Positions 33,118-41,712 of a stretch of 64,000 nucleotides of DNA are shown piece after piece. The notes below the pieces were generated by a model. The model saw only the letters and a program-made list of their open reading frames with translations. It had not been told where the DNA came from and did not search any database. How positions within the stretch are numbered: the stretch's first letter is position 1; every line of letters begins with the position of its first letter. The stretch comes from JAMXLO01 sp963818775 (GTDB lineage: Bacteria; Pseudomonadota; Alphaproteobacteria; Acetobacterales; Acetobacteraceae). The stretch lies in contig CAWFUF010000005.1 in NCBI GenBank assembly GCA_963818775.1, positions 1 to 64,000 on the forward strand. Direction: 5' to 3'. A program made the position numbers and the translations under genes.

Positions 33118-34776
33118 TCAGCCTATCGGCTCCGGTCGCAGCCGTTGCGGCAGGCTGTTGAGCGAATCCGTGGTATCGAAGTCGCGCAGCACCGCGTCGT
33201 CGGCCATCTCCACCTCCGTCACAACCTCGAGATGCTTGCCGAGCAGAAACCGAGCACCGGAGTCGCCAGAGATCTGGAGAATTTCGGAGAAGAACCGCCG
33301 GTCCCACAGCATCGGGTTGCCCTGCTTGCCGCGGAACGTCGGCAGCACGATCAGCCTTCCCTCGTCGGGATCGTATGTGCCGAGCAGCCGGTCGATCATT
33401 CGTCCAGTCACCAGAGGCATGTCGCCGAGGCAGACCAGCGCCGCCGAACACTCCTCGGGCACCGCGGCGATACCTGACTTCAGGCTGGCCGACAGTCCTT
33501 CCGCATAGTCGTCGGCGTGGACATAGCGCACCGGTCGCCCGCCCAGCGCATGCTGAACCTGCTCCGATTGATGACCTGTGACCACCAGAATGGGCCGTGT
33601 CTTGGATGACAGCACGTTATCCACCACGCGCGCGATCATCGGCTTGCCTGTGCGGTCGGCAACCAGCAGCTTGTTGTGCGGTGCCATCCGCCGAGACCGG
33701 CCGGCGGCCAGAACGATGGCCGCTATTGTGGGGGCGCTACGCGGGGCCGCGCCGGTGCGCGGGGTGGCGGGGGCCTTCTCGCGCGGCAGCGGTCGCGTGT
33801 CGATCTCCTTCAGCAGGCCACCAACGCCCATCTTCATGATGTCAGACGGGCCGACCGGTAGCCCGGCGAACAGCCTGGTCAGCACGAAGTCGATGCCGTT
33901 TAGCTTTGGGCTGCGGGCGCACCCCGGCAGCACCAGTGCTGGTCGCGTGCCGATGCGGCCGAGGCAGATCAGGTTGCCGGGATCCACCGGCATGCCGAAA
34001 TGCAGGATCTCGCCGCCGGCGCGGACAATCCCGGAGGGGCCGACATCGCGTCGATCCACCACCGCCGAGGCACCCACTACGAGCAACAGGTCGGCACCCT
34101 GGGAAATCAGCAATTCCAGTGCCTTGCCTATAGGTGTTTCCTCGTGTGGCGCATGCAGCGGAGGCAGAAGAGATCCAGTAAGCTGGGTGACCCGCTGTTC
34201 CGTCGCGGCGATGGTCTTCTCCGTGACGCTGTCCTTCAGGCCGGGCAATTCGGTAACGACGAGACCGACCTTGAGGTGATGGAACGGGTGAAGGGCCAAC
34301 GGCGAGCCGGCCTGGCGAATCAGAGCTTCCGCCACTGCCAGTACGTTTCCAGGCACTGAGAATGGGATGATCTTGACCGTGGCCACCAGATCCTTCGGCG
34401 CGACGATCGCATAGTCCGGCAAGGTCCCGAGAGTTAGTGATTCATCGATCGTGTTAAGGCGGTTGATCATCGCCGTATCGACACGGAGCAGCCCCGGTAC
34501 CTCGGCGGCAAGGTTCACCCTGCCGGTGGCCGCACGGGTCCGCGCCAACAGTGGCGAGACCAGGGGCTGGGCCAGGCGGTCGGCCGCGATGTCTTCGGGC
34601 ACGTCGCCCGGTTCCAGCCGGGCGACAATGACCTCCTTGCGGTCCGCCTCACGCAACGCGGTCAGCGCAGCCTCATCCAGCACCGATCCCTTGCGGATCA
34701 TCCGCTCGCCGACGCGCTGCGAGTGCGCCATGATGGCGCCGCGGGCTTCCTCCAGCGGGACCGGGCCGAATTTCAT
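33118..34776 (-). CDS. Molybdopterin-binding/MocA-type nucleotidyltransferase fusion
   Basis: 552 aa. N-terminal 330 residues carry a MoeA/MogA-like MPT-binding domain (ADLLLVVGASAVVDRRDVGPSGIVRAGGEI and RPALVLPGCARSPKLNG). Residues 350-540 form a nucleotidyltransferase of the MobA/MocA type, with AAIVLAAGRSRRMAPHNKL (GxGxSxRMG-like NTP loop) and GDMPLV. This is the arrangement of MocA-like proteins that make the CMP-dinucleotide form of Mo cofactor for hydroxylases. Overlaps the XdhC C-half gene by 4 bases, last gene of the maturation operon. Confidence 0.87.
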   Translation of the reverse strand: MKFGPVPLEEARGAIMAHSQRVGERMIRKGSVLDEAALTALREADRKEVIVARLEPGDVPEDIAADRLAQPLVSPLLARTRAATGRVNLAAEVPGLLRVDTAMINRLNTIDESLTLGTLPDYAIVAPKDLVATVKIIPFSVPGNVLAVAEALIRQAGSPLALHPFHHLKVGLVVTELPGLKDSVTEKTIAATEQRVTQLTGSLLPPLHAPHEETPIGKALELLISQGADLLLVVGASAVVDRRDVGPSGIVRAGGEILHFGMPVDPGNLICLGRIGTRPALVLPGCARSPKLNGIDFVLTRLFAGLPVGPSDIMKMGVGGLLKEIDTRPLPREKAPATPRTGAAPRSAPTIAAIVLAAGRSRRMAPHNKLLVADRTGKPMIARVVDNVLSSKTRPILVVTGHQSEQVQHALGGRPVRYVHADDYAEGLSASLKSGIAAVPEECSAALVCLGDMPLVTGRMIDRLLGTYDPDEGRLIVLPTFRGKQGNPMLWDRRFFSEILQISGDSGARFLLGKHLEVVTEVEMADDAVLRDFDTTDSLNSLPQRLRPEPIG

Positions 34777-35477
34777 GCCGCCAGTGGCTGCTTCTGCGGC
34801 ATGGTCGCGCCACGCCGCACCGCGACGATCTCCGCGATGATGGACAATGCGATTTCCGGGGCGGTGACCGCCTCGATGTTGAGGCCGACGGGGCCCTGAA
34901 TGCGCGCCAGTGCCGCCTCGCCGTGGCCAAGCTCGCGCAGACGCTTCAGCCGCGCGGCATGGGTTCGCCGTGAGCCGAGTGAGCCGATGTAGAACGCCGG
35001 CGACTTCAGCGCACGGTCCAGGGCAGGATCGTCAAGCTTGGGATCGTGGGTGAGGGTCACCACGGCTGTGCGGGTATCGGGCCGCAACTCGTCCATCGCC
35101 TCGTCGGGCCAAGCGGTGGAGACCGTGACGTTGGGGAAGCGTTCATCCGACGCGAACGATCGGCGCGGATCGACCACGTTGACGGCGAAGCCGCACTGCG
35201 TGGCGAACGGCACCAAGGCCTGCGCGATATGGACCGCGCCAACGACGATCAAGCGCAGCGGCGGATTGTGCGCATGCAGGAACCAGTCGGTTCCGTCGAT
35301 CTTCACCGTGCCGCTTTCATCCGATTGCAGCACTTGCTCGGCCGCAGTGTTCAGCTCCGGCGAGGCAGATGGGTCGGGCAGTAGGCGCTGTGCGCCGTCA
35401 GGGAGGCGAGTGGCGAGCACGACCGGGCGCTTTTCATGCTTCGCTGCTTCCAGCGCGGCGAGGGTTTCGGGGGTCAT
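34773..35477 (-). CDS. XdhC/CoxI C-terminal domain protein
   Basis: 234 aa from ATG 35477. Rossmann-like opener LRLIVVGAVHIAQALVPFATQCGF, then VVDPRRSFASDERFPN, THDPKLDDPALDRALKSPAFYIGSLGSRRTHAARL and LNIEAVTAPEIALSIIAEIVA. These are the C-terminal half of XdhC-type factors that sulfurate or insert Mo cofactor into hydroxylases. The N-terminal half is a separate gene just upstream, with a palindrome between them. Confidence 0.9.
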   Translation of the reverse strand: MTPETLAALEAAKHEKRPVVLATRLPDGAQRLLPDPSASPELNTAAEQVLQSDESGTVKIDGTDWFLHAHNPPLRLIVVGAVHIAQALVPFATQCGFAVNVVDPRRSFASDERFPNVTVSTAWPDEAMDELRPDTRTAVVTLTHDPKLDDPALDRALKSPAFYIGSLGSRRTHAARLKRLRELGHGEAALARIQGPVGLNIEAVTAPEIALSIIAEIVAVRRGATMPQKQPLAA

Positions 35478-35483
35478 GGAGCG

Positions 35484-35568
35484 GCACCCCCTCCCCAACC
35501 CTCCCCCGCTGTGCGGAAGAAGGAGTATTCCGCCCCCTCTCCCGCACAGCGGGGGAGGGTCGGGGTGC
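35484..35568. repeat. GC-rich palindrome between the two XdhC genes
   Basis: Right arm 35542-35568 is matched by the left arm 35484-35516 with a 6-base insertion (CCCTCCCCCGCTGTGCGG near the loop), a 25-base loop and no T-run. The element fills exactly the gap between the two XdhC half genes. It resembles palindromic CCCTCCCC elements dispersed in alphaproteobacterial genomes; a relative lies at 20094. Confidence 0.7.
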
Positions 35569-35583
35569 GGGTATGGCAGGCTG

Positions 35584-35910
35584 TCACGACAGCTTCTCCA
35601 CGAAGACTTTCACCTTGCCGCCGCAGGCCAGGCCTACCTCCCAGGCACGCTCGTGCGTCACGCCGAAGTCCAGCAGTTGGGGCGTGCCGGTGTCGATCGT
35701 CTTCATCGCCGCATCGGCCACCGCGCCCTCGATGCAGCCACCCGACACCGAGCCCGCCATCTTGCCCGACTTGGTGACCGCCATCTGGCTGCCGGCGGGG
35801 CGAGGCGAACTGCCCCAGGTCTCGGTTACCGTCGCCACGGCGACCTGCTCTCCGGCGGCGCGCCACAATGCGGCGGTGCCCAGGACATCCTCGGTTTCTG
35901 CGATACTCAT
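35584..35910 (-). CDS. XdhC/CoxI N-terminal domain protein
   Basis: 108 aa. Contains the family start AALWRAAGEQVAVATVTETWGSSPRPAGSQMAVTKSG and GSVSGGCIEGAVADAA, with the cysteine thought to hold a cofactor sulfur or Moco-related ligand. It would work with the C-terminal half encoded at 34773. Its ATG overlaps the stop of the VWA gene by 4 bases. Confidence 0.9.
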   Translation of the reverse strand: MSIAETEDVLGTAALWRAAGEQVAVATVTETWGSSPRPAGSQMAVTKSGKMAGSVSGGCIEGAVADAAMKTIDTGTPQLLDFGVTHERAWEVGLACGGKVKVFVEKLS

Positions 35911-37124
35911 GATGCCATCCTTTCAGGCTCGCCCGCCGCCGCCAAGACTGAGCGTCGCGGAGCGGGACGTGACAGGAGATCGACCAGCGCGCGCAGGCTG
36001 GCCAGGTTGTGCACGGGTCGAAAGTCATCCACGTGCGGCAGCATTGCGCGTATGCCCTGTGATTTTGGTTCGAAGCCAGCCCAGCGCAACAGCGGATTGA
36101 GCCAGATCAGCCGTCGGCAGGAACGATGCAGGCGATCCATGTTTTCCGCCAGACCGCGCGCCCCGTCTCGATCCAGCCCGTCAGTGATCAGCAGCACAAT
36201 CGCGCCTTGTGCCAGCACGCGTCGCGCCCAGAAGCGATTGAACGAATCGAGTGCCTCGCCAATTCGCGTGCCACCGGACCAGTCGGGCACGACATGCGAG
36301 ACCATCTGAAACGCGACCTCGGCATCGCGATGGCGAAGCTGTCGTGTGACGTTGGACAGCCGTGTGCCAAACAGGAAGACATGCACGCGGTCACGGTCGT
36401 TCGTGACCGCGTGCAGGAAGAGCATCAGGATCTGCGCGTAGCGCGACATCGATCCGGAGATGTCGCAGAGCACGACAAGCGGCGGAGGGCGTGTCACCTG
36501 GCGGTTGCGTGCGATGGTGACGATCTCACCGCCCTGTCGCAGGCTCTGGCGGATGGTGCGGCGCAAGTCGGTAACCGGCCCCAGCGGATCGGCGCGCAGC
36601 CGTCGTGTGCGCCTCGCATCGAGCGGCAACACCAAGCGACGGATTTCCCGCTTTGCCCGGTCAATCTCCTCAGCGCTCATCGCCTCGAAGTCCATGTGCT
36701 GAAGGCGTTCGCGATCAGATACGGTGAGCACCGCGTCCATCACCGGAGGTTCGTCCTCGACACGCGGCTTCATCTCGCGTGGCTTGGCCATAGCCTCGGC
36801 GACGCGGCGGCTGCCAGGCGGGGGACGCTCTTTAGGCCTATCCTTCTGCGCATCGAGCAGCGCCATCGCCGCGGCCTGCTCGGCAGCGGTGGGATCACGC
36901 CAGAAAAAGTTGAAGGCCTGGTCGAAGACGTCCTGATGCTCGTGGCGATGGATCATCGCCGAGCGCAACGCTGTACGCGCCTCGGTGCGGTTTCCGAGAT
37001 CGACGAGCGACAGTGCGCGCTGCCCTGCCAAGGTTTCCGCCGATCCGACCGGGAGACCGGCGCGACGCAGCAGTCGCGCAAAATGCATGACGTTTGCGGC
37101 TAGGGTGGAGGACTCAGCGGTCAT
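35907..37124 (-). CDS. CoxE-like VWA domain protein
   Basis: 405 aa. A helical N-terminal half with Arg/Pro-rich linker precedes a von Willebrand A domain with metal-site motif VVLCDISGSMSRYAQ (MIDAS DxSxS), a Thr in SGGTRIGEALDSF and the second acidic motif LLITDGLDRDGA. In Oligotropha CoxE works with the AAA+ ATPase CoxD in forming the active site of CO dehydrogenase. Stop of the ChaC gene overlaps its start by 4 bases. Confidence 0.9.
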   Translation of the reverse strand: MTAESSTLAANVMHFARLLRRAGLPVGSAETLAGQRALSLVDLGNRTEARTALRSAMIHRHEHQDVFDQAFNFFWRDPTAAEQAAAMALLDAQKDRPKERPPPGSRRVAEAMAKPREMKPRVEDEPPVMDAVLTVSDRERLQHMDFEAMSAEEIDRAKREIRRLVLPLDARRTRRLRADPLGPVTDLRRTIRQSLRQGGEIVTIARNRQVTRPPPLVVLCDISGSMSRYAQILMLFLHAVTNDRDRVHVFLFGTRLSNVTRQLRHRDAEVAFQMVSHVVPDWSGGTRIGEALDSFNRFWARRVLAQGAIVLLITDGLDRDGARGLAENMDRLHRSCRRLIWLNPLLRWAGFEPKSQGIRAMLPHVDDFRPVHNLASLRALVDLLSRPAPRRSVLAAAGEPERMAS

Positions 37125-37831
37125 CCGCGCCGTAGACCGACCAGCGCCCGCAGACGCTCGAGCCCTCGGTCACGCAGCCCGGCCGCGCGTAACGCATCAA
37201 TCGTCGAGTCCAAGTAGGCGGCACAACTGCCAAGCGAGCCGGTCGCGGTGGCGAGATGCGCGGCAACCAGCGCGTCGTCGAGGCGTCCCGCATAGCGGAG
37301 ATGTGCACGGTTGGCGACGAAGGTCACAGCGCGCACCGGCCCTTCGGTCGTCATGGCCGTCACCCAGCGAGACTGGTAAGCGCCAGTGAACAATTCACGC
37401 CGCCATGCGAGCAGCAGTTCCGCCCGCGCATCGGCAGCAGGGATGCGGAACAACAGGCCACCGCAACGTCCGCCGCGCTCCAGTGCCAGCATCAACCCGG
37501 GATTGTCGGGCGATCCCCGGCCACCGTGCAGCCAGAGGCAGAAGCGGCGGTGCCAGCCATGCACGGCGCCGGCACGGCTTTCGGCAAACTCGATCGCCGG
37601 GTTCCACATCAAGGAGCCATAGCCGAACAGCCACACATCGCCTTGCGTGTGTCGGCTCAATGTGGCGTCAAGATCGGCCTCAATCTCAGCATCCGACAGA
37701 AACGCTGTACCGGGCGGCATGAGCCGGCGGGCGGCGGCCAGGAGGGAGCCGTCGCGTAACGCTTCGCGGGTTACGGCTGGTCGCCAGTCCGTGTCCAGGC
37801 CAAGACCGGAGTCCGAACGCCCTTGTGTCAC
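37121..37831 (-). CDS. ChaC-type gamma-glutamylcyclotransferase
   Basis: 236 aa. Family opener GDVWLFGYGSLMWNPAIEF, then RFCLWLHGGRGSPDNPGLMLALERGG and the catalytic Glu region in LLLAWRRELFTGAYQSRWV. ChaC enzymes cleave glutathione to 5-oxoproline and Cys-Gly. The 4-base overlaps with coxD-like and coxE-like genes on either side place it firmly in the Mo-hydroxylase maturation operon, so a link to thiol or sulfur supply is a reasonable guess. It differs from other ChaC proteins by a longer N-terminal helix (residues 1-60). Confidence 0.92.
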   Translation of the reverse strand: MTQGRSDSGLGLDTDWRPAVTREALRDGSLLAAARRLMPPGTAFLSDAEIEADLDATLSRHTQGDVWLFGYGSLMWNPAIEFAESRAGAVHGWHRRFCLWLHGGRGSPDNPGLMLALERGGRCGGLLFRIPAADARAELLLAWRRELFTGAYQSRWVTAMTTEGPVRAVTFVANRAHLRYAGRLDDALVAAHLATATGSLGSCAAYLDSTIDALRAAGLRDRGLERLRALVGLRRG

Positions 37832-38730
37832 TCCGCGGCCTGCCGCAACTCAGTCACCAGCCGTGCGGTCTCGGCGCCACGAACCTTCGCGATATCGTCC
37901 TGATATTTCAGCAAAACACCGAGAGTTTCGTCAACGGCGGCCGGTGCCAGTTCTGTCTGATTCAGATAGGTCAGCGCCTGCGCCCAGTCGATGGTCTCGG
38001 CGACACCGGGCAGCTTGAACAGGTCCTCGCTTCTGAGCCTTTGCACGAATGCGACGACCTGCGCAGACAGGCGCTCCGGTACCGCTGGCGCCTTGGCCGC
38101 CAGAATCGCCCGCTCGCGCGCGGCGCTTGGATAGTCCACCCAGTGATACAGGCACCGGCGTCGGATCGCGTCGTGCACCTCGCGCGTGCGGTTGGAGGTG
38201 ATCACAACCGCCGGCCGCGTGCGCGCGCGGACCGTGCCGAACTCGGGGACCGTGATCTGGAAGTCCGCCAGCAGCTCCAGCAGGAACGCCTCGAACGGTT
38301 CGTCGGCGCGATCGAGTTCGTCAATTAGCAGCACCGCCGGCGGCAGGTCGGGATCGATCGCTGACAGCAACGGTCGCGCCAACAGGTATTTGCGCGTGTA
38401 AATGTCGCTGGCCAATTCGCCCGGGTCGGTCTGACCCCCGGCCTCGGAAAGGCGGATCGCCATGAGCTGGCGCGCATGGTCCCACTCATAGGCAGCCGCC
38501 GACAGGTCCATCCCATCGTAGCATTGCAGTCGGACAAGCCGGCGCCCCAGGCCCTCCGCCAGCACCTTGGCAATCTCGGTCTTGCCCGTGCCAGGCTCGC
38601 CCTCAAGGAACAGCGGGCGGCGCATAGCGAGCGCCAGGTGAACAGCGGTCGCCAACTCGTGATCCGCGATGTAACTCTGATCGGCAAGCAGTTTCGCCGT
38701 GTCGGCGACGGTCGCGGGGAGACCAGGCAC
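37828..38730 (-). CDS. MoxR-family AAA+ ATPase (CoxD-like)
   Basis: 300 aa. Walker A FLEGEPGTGKTEIAKVL, Walker B AVLLIDELDRADE, sensor VVITSNRTREVHDAI and the lid domain. CoxD-type ATPases unfold or remodel the apo-hydroxylase for cofactor sulfuration. Overlaps the coxG-like gene by one base and the ChaC gene by four. Confidence 0.93.
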   Translation of the reverse strand: MPGLPATVADTAKLLADQSYIADHELATAVHLALAMRRPLFLEGEPGTGKTEIAKVLAEGLGRRLVRLQCYDGMDLSAAAYEWDHARQLMAIRLSEAGGQTDPGELASDIYTRKYLLARPLLSAIDPDLPPAVLLIDELDRADEPFEAFLLELLADFQITVPEFGTVRARTRPAVVITSNRTREVHDAIRRRCLYHWVDYPSAARERAILAAKAPAVPERLSAQVVAFVQRLRSEDLFKLPGVAETIDWAQALTYLNQTELAPAAVDETLGVLLKYQDDIAKVRGAETARLVTELRQAAE

Positions 38731-39359
38731 TACAGCATGCTTCCGAGGATCAGGACCAACATGAACAGGTAGATCGCTCCGCCGATCCAGGCGACGATCG
38801 GCAGTCCGAGGGGTTCGCGCGGGATGAGCGCGAGGACGCCTATGGAGGCGGGCACTTCCCTGCTTGGCACCGGCCGGGGCGGGGCCGCCTGTTCGGCGAG
38901 CGGGACGGCCACCGGCACCGGCGGGACCACCTGCGCGCCGAACCGGTCGAAAAACGAGTCCGCCATCTGTTTTGCGGTAGCGTCGATCAGCCGTGCGCCG
39001 AGCTGGGCAATTTTGCCGCCGACCTGGGCGTGGACCTCATAACGCAGCAGGGTGGCGGCACCGGCGTCCTCCAGGTGAACCTTGGCGCCGCCCTTGGCGA
39101 AGCCTGCGACACCACCCTGGCCTTCGCCGCCGATCGTGTACCCGTTCGGCGGGTCGATGTCGGTCAGGTGCACCGCACCGCTGAACCGCGCCGCGATCGG
39201 GCCGATCTTCACCGCGGCAGTCGCCTTCATGTCGGTGTCCGACAGTTTCTCCAGGCTCTCGCAGCCCGGAATGCTGGCCTTGAGCACCGCCGGGTCATTG
39301 AGCGCCTGCCATACGGTTTGGCGCGGCGCCTCGATGCGCCGCTCACCTGTCATGTCCAT
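38730..39359 (-). CDS. CoxG-like SRPBCC protein with C-terminal membrane anchor
   Basis: 209 aa. N-terminal SRPBCC/START-like domain (MTGERRIEAPRQTVWQALND, PGCESLEKLSDTDM, IAQLGARLIDATAKQMADSFF), a Pro/Val linker, and a final membrane helix IVAWIGGAIYLFMLVLILGSML. In Oligotropha CoxG is the proposed anchor that brings the hydroxylase to the membrane to deliver electrons to the respiratory chain. First gene of the maturation operon. Confidence 0.9.
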   Translation of the reverse strand: MDMTGERRIEAPRQTVWQALNDPAVLKASIPGCESLEKLSDTDMKATAAVKIGPIAARFSGAVHLTDIDPPNGYTIGGEGQGGVAGFAKGGAKVHLEDAGAATLLRYEVHAQVGGKIAQLGARLIDATAKQMADSFFDRFGAQVVPPVPVAVPLAEQAAPPRPVPSREVPASIGVLALIPREPLGLPIVAWIGGAIYLFMLVLILGSML

Positions 39360-39589
39360 TGGACTGGATTCCGTTGTGCGCGTCGGACGTTACTTGCAGG
39401 GTCCGGGGCATGCAATCAAGCGCACCCGCCCTGGCACGGCGGCTGCCTTTCGCTGGTCTGCTGGGCACGCCACGGGCAATTCGCCAGTCGAACGATTTCC
39501 CCTGGCATCCGATGGCCGAGGAGGCTTGAGGCGGGGAACTGGGATAATGCAGGGGAGAACAGTCCTCTCATGGTGTTTCTTTAAGCTGG

Positions 39590-39843
39590 CTGGTATCCGC
39601 CTGCCCCGCCATTTCCGGCACCGATGGTATAACGCTCATGGCGGTATCGGTGGGAGCGGTGTCCTTGGCGGTCTCACCCACATCGGCAATGCGCCGAACA
39701 TGATGCTGCGCGGGATCGCGGCGCATCGCGGCGTCCGGTGCTTCGCCTTTAAGTTGCTTGCCTCCCCGCTGTTGCTGCCGCTGGTGGGTTTGCTCTTCTT
39801 CGCTCAGCGCGTCGCACTGTCCTTCAGCCGTGCCTTCGGCTAA
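39590..39843 (+). pseudogene. Frameshifted C-terminal remnant of a sodium/proton antiporter-type transporter
   Basis: Translation GVLGGLTHIGNAPNMMLRGIA, then a hydrophobic end (LLASPLLLPLVGLLFFA), matches the C-terminal THIGNAPN segment of CitMHS/NhaD-like transporters. The preceding segment ITLMAVSVGAV is in another frame, joining near 39655, so at least one frameshift is present, and most of the gene is missing. No other part of the transporter lies in 39360-39589. Confidence 0.55.
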
Positions 39844-39873
39844 GCCGTTGCCGCCCAGCGCGGAGTTCGTCGC

Positions 39874-40794
39874 ATGACCTATTTGGTTGCCACCGATCTG
39901 CCCACGGCTCCTGCGGGCGAGCGGTTCCGGGCGCTGCTCGCCCGGTCAGGCATCTTGCAGATGCCTGGAGCACACAACGGCATGGCAGCGTTGCAGGCGA
40001 AGGCGGCAGGGTTCGAGGCGCTGTATCTATCCGGTGCCGCGATGACCGCGTCGATGGGCATTCCCGACCTCGGCATGATCACGGTGGACGAGGTCTGCTT
40101 CTTCGTTCGCCAGATCACTCGAGCGACCGGACTGCCGCTGCTGGTCGATGGCGATACCGGTTACGGCGAGGCGCTCAACGTGATGCACATGGTGCGCAGT
40201 TTCGAGGACGCCGGCGCCGCGGCGGTTCACATCGAGGATCAGTTGCTGCCGAAAAAATGCGGCCATCTGAATGACAAGAAGCTCGCCGATCCACAGGACA
40301 TGGCAATCAAGATCGCCGCAGCGTGTCGCGCTCGCCGCAACCTCTTCATCGTCGCGCGTACCGATGCCGCCGCAAGCGAAGGTATGGACGGCGCAGTGGC
40401 GCGAGCGAAGCTGTATCTCGAGGCTGGCGCGGATGCGATCTTCCCCGAGGCGCTGACCACGGCTGAGATGTTCCGTACGTTTGCCTCGCGCGTCGCTGCG
40501 CCGCTGCTTGCCAACATGACCGAATTTGGACGCACGCCGTTCTTCACCGCGGCAGAGTTCCAGGACATGGGTTACCGGATGGTGATCTGGCCGGTAAGTT
40601 CGCTGCGTGTCGCCAACAAGGCGCAAGCGGCCTTGTATGCCGCGATCCGTCGCGATGGCGGAACGCAGTCGATGCTGGAGCAGATGCAGACCCGCGCTGA
40701 GCTCTACGCGGCCATCGGCTACCACGACTACGAGGCGCTCGATGCAAGCATTGTGAAGACTGTGATCCCCGAGGGCATGCCACAGCGTCAGTGA
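39874..40794 (+). CDS. Isocitrate lyase/PEP mutase family, methylisocitrate lyase-like
   Basis: 306 aa TIM barrel. Active-site KKCGH motif with its catalytic Cys in EDQLLPKKCGHL, opener MPGAHNGMAALQAKAAGFEALYLSGAA and Mg-binding LLVDGDTGYG. Splits 2-methylisocitrate to pyruvate and succinate in propionate catabolism, or a related lyase reaction. No prpC/prpD genes adjacent, so the exact substrate is uncertain. Confidence 0.88.
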   Translation: MTYLVATDLPTAPAGERFRALLARSGILQMPGAHNGMAALQAKAAGFEALYLSGAAMTASMGIPDLGMITVDEVCFFVRQITRATGLPLLVDGDTGYGEALNVMHMVRSFEDAGAAAVHIEDQLLPKKCGHLNDKKLADPQDMAIKIAAACRARRNLFIVARTDAAASEGMDGAVARAKLYLEAGADAIFPEALTTAEMFRTFASRVAAPLLANMTEFGRTPFFTAAEFQDMGYRMVIWPVSSLRVANKAQAALYAAIRRDGGTQSMLEQMQTRAELYAAIGYHDYEALDASIVKTVIPEGMPQRQ

Positions 40795-40807
40795 AAGATT
40801 GCATCGC

Positions 40808-41287
40808 ATGAATCGCCGCCATGTGTTGATGCTGCTGGCCCTTGCGCCGTTGCCGGCCAAAGCTCAGAGCCCCAATCCAACCGGTCCGCAGCCGGAACTG
40901 CCGAAGGAGCGGCTGGTCATCACCACGCGTGACGGTGTGCATCACGAATTCAGCGTCGAGATGGCAATCACGCCGGATCAGCAGACTGTGGGGCTGATGT
41001 TTCGCCCAAGCGTTCCTGCCGAGGGCGGGATGCTGTTCGATTGGGGCATCCCGCGCGATTCGCAGATGTGGATGCGCAACACGATCGCGCCGCTCGACAT
41101 GGTGTTCATCAACGCTGATGGCACGATCCGCTCGATCGCGGAGAACACCGTGCCGGAGAGCCTGGCCGTAATCGACAGCCGCGGTCCGGTGCGTGCGACG
41201 CTGGAGCTCGCGGCGGGCACGACGGCGCGGCTGAATATCCGGGTCGGCGACAAGGTGCAGCAACGGATCTTCGGCAATGCACCTTGA
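40808..41287 (+). CDS. Secreted DUF192 protein
   Basis: 159 aa from ATG 40808 with a signal peptide (MNRRHVLMLLALAPLPAKAQ). DUF192 pattern: FSVEMAITPDQQTVGLMFRPSVPAEGGMLFDWG, MWMRNTIAPLDMVFINADGTI and VPESLAVIDSRGPVRATLELAAGTT. Family function not settled; secreted and usually single-gene. It follows the lyase gene at 13 bases and is probably cotranscribed with it. Confidence 0.9.
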   Translation: MNRRHVLMLLALAPLPAKAQSPNPTGPQPELPKERLVITTRDGVHHEFSVEMAITPDQQTVGLMFRPSVPAEGGMLFDWGIPRDSQMWMRNTIAPLDMVFINADGTIRSIAENTVPESLAVIDSRGPVRATLELAAGTTARLNIRVGDKVQQRIFGNAP

Positions 41288-41293
41288 GCGAGC

Positions 41294-41476
41294 CTATTCC
41301 GAGAGACTGTCCCGGGCACGCTCGAACACCCTGAGAGCGAGCAGCGCGCATAGAAGGCCGATGACGAAACCGGCAACGCCTCCCCAAATGGCGGGTCTGG
41401 TTCCACCGATCGCCCCGCCGGCAGCGGCGCCAACGATCATCAGCACGAAGGGGATCAGGCAACCAAGCGCAGGCAT
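41294..41476 (-). CDS. Small glycine-rich membrane protein
   Basis: 60 aa with two hydrophobic segments: ALGCLIPFVLMIVGAAAGGAIGG and IWGGVAGFVIGLLCALLAL. No named family. Convergent with the DUF192 gene; its stop lies 6 bases after that gene's stop. Confidence 0.6.
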   Translation of the reverse strand: MPALGCLIPFVLMIVGAAAGGAIGGTRPAIWGGVAGFVIGLLCALLALRVFERARDSLSE

Positions 41477-41616
41477 TTTATGACCTCCCGATGGGCCCTG
41501 ACATATTGCGGCACGAGACTGGGCATGGTCACCTGCCCATCCAGGCGTTTACGGAGGCGCCTGCGTTATGCTAGCGCCTGTTCTGAAGCCCTTGGCCAAG
41601 CCTGAGGGTTGACAAG

Positions 41617-41694
41617 CGGGGCGTGGCGCAGCCTGGTCAGCGCGCCTGTTTTGGGTACAGGAGGTCGTGGGTTCAAATCCCGCCGCCCCGACCA
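41617..41694 (+). tRNA. tRNA-Pro (TGG)
   Basis: Acceptor CGGGGCG/CGCCCCG, anticodon stem CCTGT/ACAGG with loop TTTGGGT (anticodon TGG), T-loop GGTTCAAATCC, discriminator A and encoded CCA. Confidence 0.96.
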
Positions 41695-41712
41695 GTCGCT
41701 ATGAGAGGTGTC

